From the NCBI RefSeq assembly GCF_001282115.1, contig NZ_LJBR01000072.1, forward strand, positions 1-38,181: 38,181 nt of DNA. Direction: 5' to 3'. Source of the stretch: Streptomyces sp. NRRL B-24085 (GTDB lineage Bacteria > Actinomycetota > Actinomycetes > Streptomycetales > Streptomycetaceae). Shown here one piece after another: positions 37,207 to 38,181 of this stretch. The stretch's first letter is position 1; each line of letters starts with the position of its first letter. The notes under the pieces are model-generated. The model saw only the letters and a program-made list of their open reading frames with translations, was not told the origin of the DNA and searched no databases. A program made the translations under genes and the position numbers.

Positions 37207-37220
37207 CCGGGTGAGCCCGG
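37207..37220 (-). terminator. Small hairpin after the DNA ligase gene
   Basis: CCGGG-TGAG-CCCGG, 5-bp perfect stem, 10-23 nt past the ligase stop at 37230 on the minus strand. Short, no U-tract, so weak evidence. Confidence 0.35.
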
Positions 37221-37229
37221 CATCCCGGA

Positions 37230-38181
37230 TCAGGCGGGCGGGTCGGGGAGGTCGGCCGAGGAGTCCTCCGGCGCGAGGTCCGGCCGCAGCCGCAGCCAGG
37301 ACGGCTGACGCAGCAGCCCCGCCCGGGTACGGGTGCTGTAGCGGACCTCGCCCACCAGCCGGGGCAGCACCCAGCGCGCGCCCGGGACGCGCGGCACGGG
37401 ATCGAAGGGGCACGCGTCCGTCGCCGCGGCCGCCAACAGCGCGGCGAGCTCCGTGCGTTCCGTCTCGCTCCATCCGGTGCCCACACTGCCGACGTACCGC
37501 AGCCGTCCCTCGCCCCGCTGTCCGACCAGCACCGCACCCGGCAGGCCCGTGAGCCGGCCCTTGCCGGGCAGCCAGCCGCCCACGACGACGTCCTCGCTGC
37601 GCATGTTGCGGATCTTGATCCAGGCGCGGGAGCGCACTCCCGGTTCGTACAGCGAGTCGAGCCGCTTGCAGACCAGGCCTTCCAGGCCGTGTTCACGGGT
37701 GGCGCGCAGGGCCTGTTCGCCGTGGCCGACGAGGGCGGAGGGAGTGGACCAGTGGGGTCCGGCGAGCCCCAGCTCGTCCAGTCGCGCCCGGCGTCGCGCA
37801 TAGGGGACGGTGACGAGGGAGCGCCGCCCCAGGTGCATCAGGTCGAAGATCACGAGGTGGACGGGGGCTTCGGCCGCCCGGCGTGCGGCTCGGCCGGGGG
37901 CGTGGGCCAGCTGCATGCGCGGTTGCAGCAACTGGAAGTCCGCGCGGCCCTGTTCGTCCAGTGCCAGGATCTCCCCGTCCAGCACCGCGGGTGTGGCGCC
38001 GAGCGCGGCGCCCAGCGGCCGCAGTTCGGGATAGGCGCCGGTGATGTCCTCCCCGGACCGGGCGCGCAGCACCAGGTCGCCGTTCCCCGGGAGGTAGACG
38101 ACCGCCCGCTGGCCGTCCTGCTTGGTCTCGTAGGCCCAGCGCGCGTCCTGTGCGGGGGGCGGCAGGGTGCCGGGGGTGGCG
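37230..38181 (-). CDS. ATP-dependent DNA ligase (LigD ligase-domain type), 5' end cut by window
   Basis: Ligase joining DNA nicks with ATP, as in the ligase part of LigD from bacterial end joining. The visible 317 residues begin inside the protein; YETKQDGQ near the right edge is motif I, with the lysine that becomes adenylated. Motif III is HLVIFDLMHL, motif IV is GLEGLVCKRLDSLY, motif V is RAWIKIRN. The OB-fold follows (LPGKGRLTGLPGAVLVGQ, then LRYVGSVGTGWSE) with motif VI-like sequence at the end. No polymerase or nuclease domain lies downstream, so it is a stand-alone ligase unless these domains precede it outside the window. A ku gene is not seen. Confidence 0.93.
   Translation of the reverse strand, partial: ATPGTLPPPAQDARWAYETKQDGQRAVVYLPGNGDLVLRARSGEDITGAYPELRPLGAALGATPAVLDGEILALDEQGRADFQLLQPRMQLAHAPGRAARRAAEAPVHLVIFDLMHLGRRSLVTVPYARRRARLDELGLAGPHWSTPSALVGHGEQALRATREHGLEGLVCKRLDSLYEPGVRSRAWIKIRNMRSEDVVVGGWLPGKGRLTGLPGAVLVGQRGEGRLRYVGSVGTGWSETERTELAALLAAAATDACPFDPVPRVPGARWVLPRLVGEVRYSTRTRAGLLRQPSWLRLRPDLAPEDSSADLPDPPA

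Overview
The window is high-GC actinobacterial DNA. Third codon positions are almost all G or C, start codons are often GTG, and the gene families (DUF5133, DUF1206, DUF6480, SigB/SigF-type sigma factors with stand-alone anti-sigma-type ATPases, two-sided GlgE cluster) are those of Streptomyces. I see no tRNA, rRNA, IS element, phage gene or CRISPR array. All calls come from reading the sequence and remembered family features; no database search was run.

Left part (1-8.6 kb): a divergent lysine/arginine export pair (argP, cut by the left edge, and lysE), an MFS exporter, a cyclic-nucleotide-binding protein without a DNA-binding domain, and a PLP-dependent Orn/Lys/Arg decarboxylase with a strong terminator. 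A stress-type sigma factor block follows: a short TTA-containing ORF, an anti-sigma-type ATPase, a SigB/SigF-family sigma factor, DUF5133, a DUF1206 membrane protein and a protein of unknown function.

Middle part (8.6-17.2 kb): a FUSC-type exporter, DUF4287, type II NADH dehydrogenase, a PRC-barrel protein behind a SigB-type promoter, another ATPase, a long-chain acyl-CoA-ligase-like AMP-binding enzyme, DUF6480, and a YbdK-type glutamate-cysteine ligase.

Alpha-glucan block (17.2-27.9 kb): glgE-treS-mak-glgB run as one tight minus-strand operon, the complete GlgE pathway from trehalose/maltose through maltose-1-phosphate to branched alpha-glucan. A DUF5133 gene precedes it. On the other side of a shared 296-bp control region is a degenerate anti-sigma-like ATPase translationally coupled to glgX (debranching). 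From memory, Streptomyces coelicolor carries two such gene sets, one linked to sporulating aerial hyphae; this one, with glgX and no glgP nearby, resembles that second set.

Right part (28-38.2 kb): a two-domain VOC protein behind a perfect GTTT-N14-GGGTAC promoter, an ANTAR protein, a second SigB/SigF-family sigma factor, a marR-drrA-drrB-like drug-export operon with a palindromic operator, an unknown protein, an orphan hydroxymethylbilane synthase paralogue, a GNAT acetyltransferase with a coupled partner, a questin-oxidase-like protein, a secreted NLP/NPP1 (necrosis-inducing-type) protein, and an ATP-dependent DNA ligase cut by the right edge.

The overall picture is a general-stress and development region. 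It holds two paralogous stress sigma factors, three ATPases of the anti-sigma fold (one apparently degenerate), two DUF5133 proteins and three SigB-type promoter matches, interleaved with storage-carbon metabolism, redox, export and DNA-repair genes.
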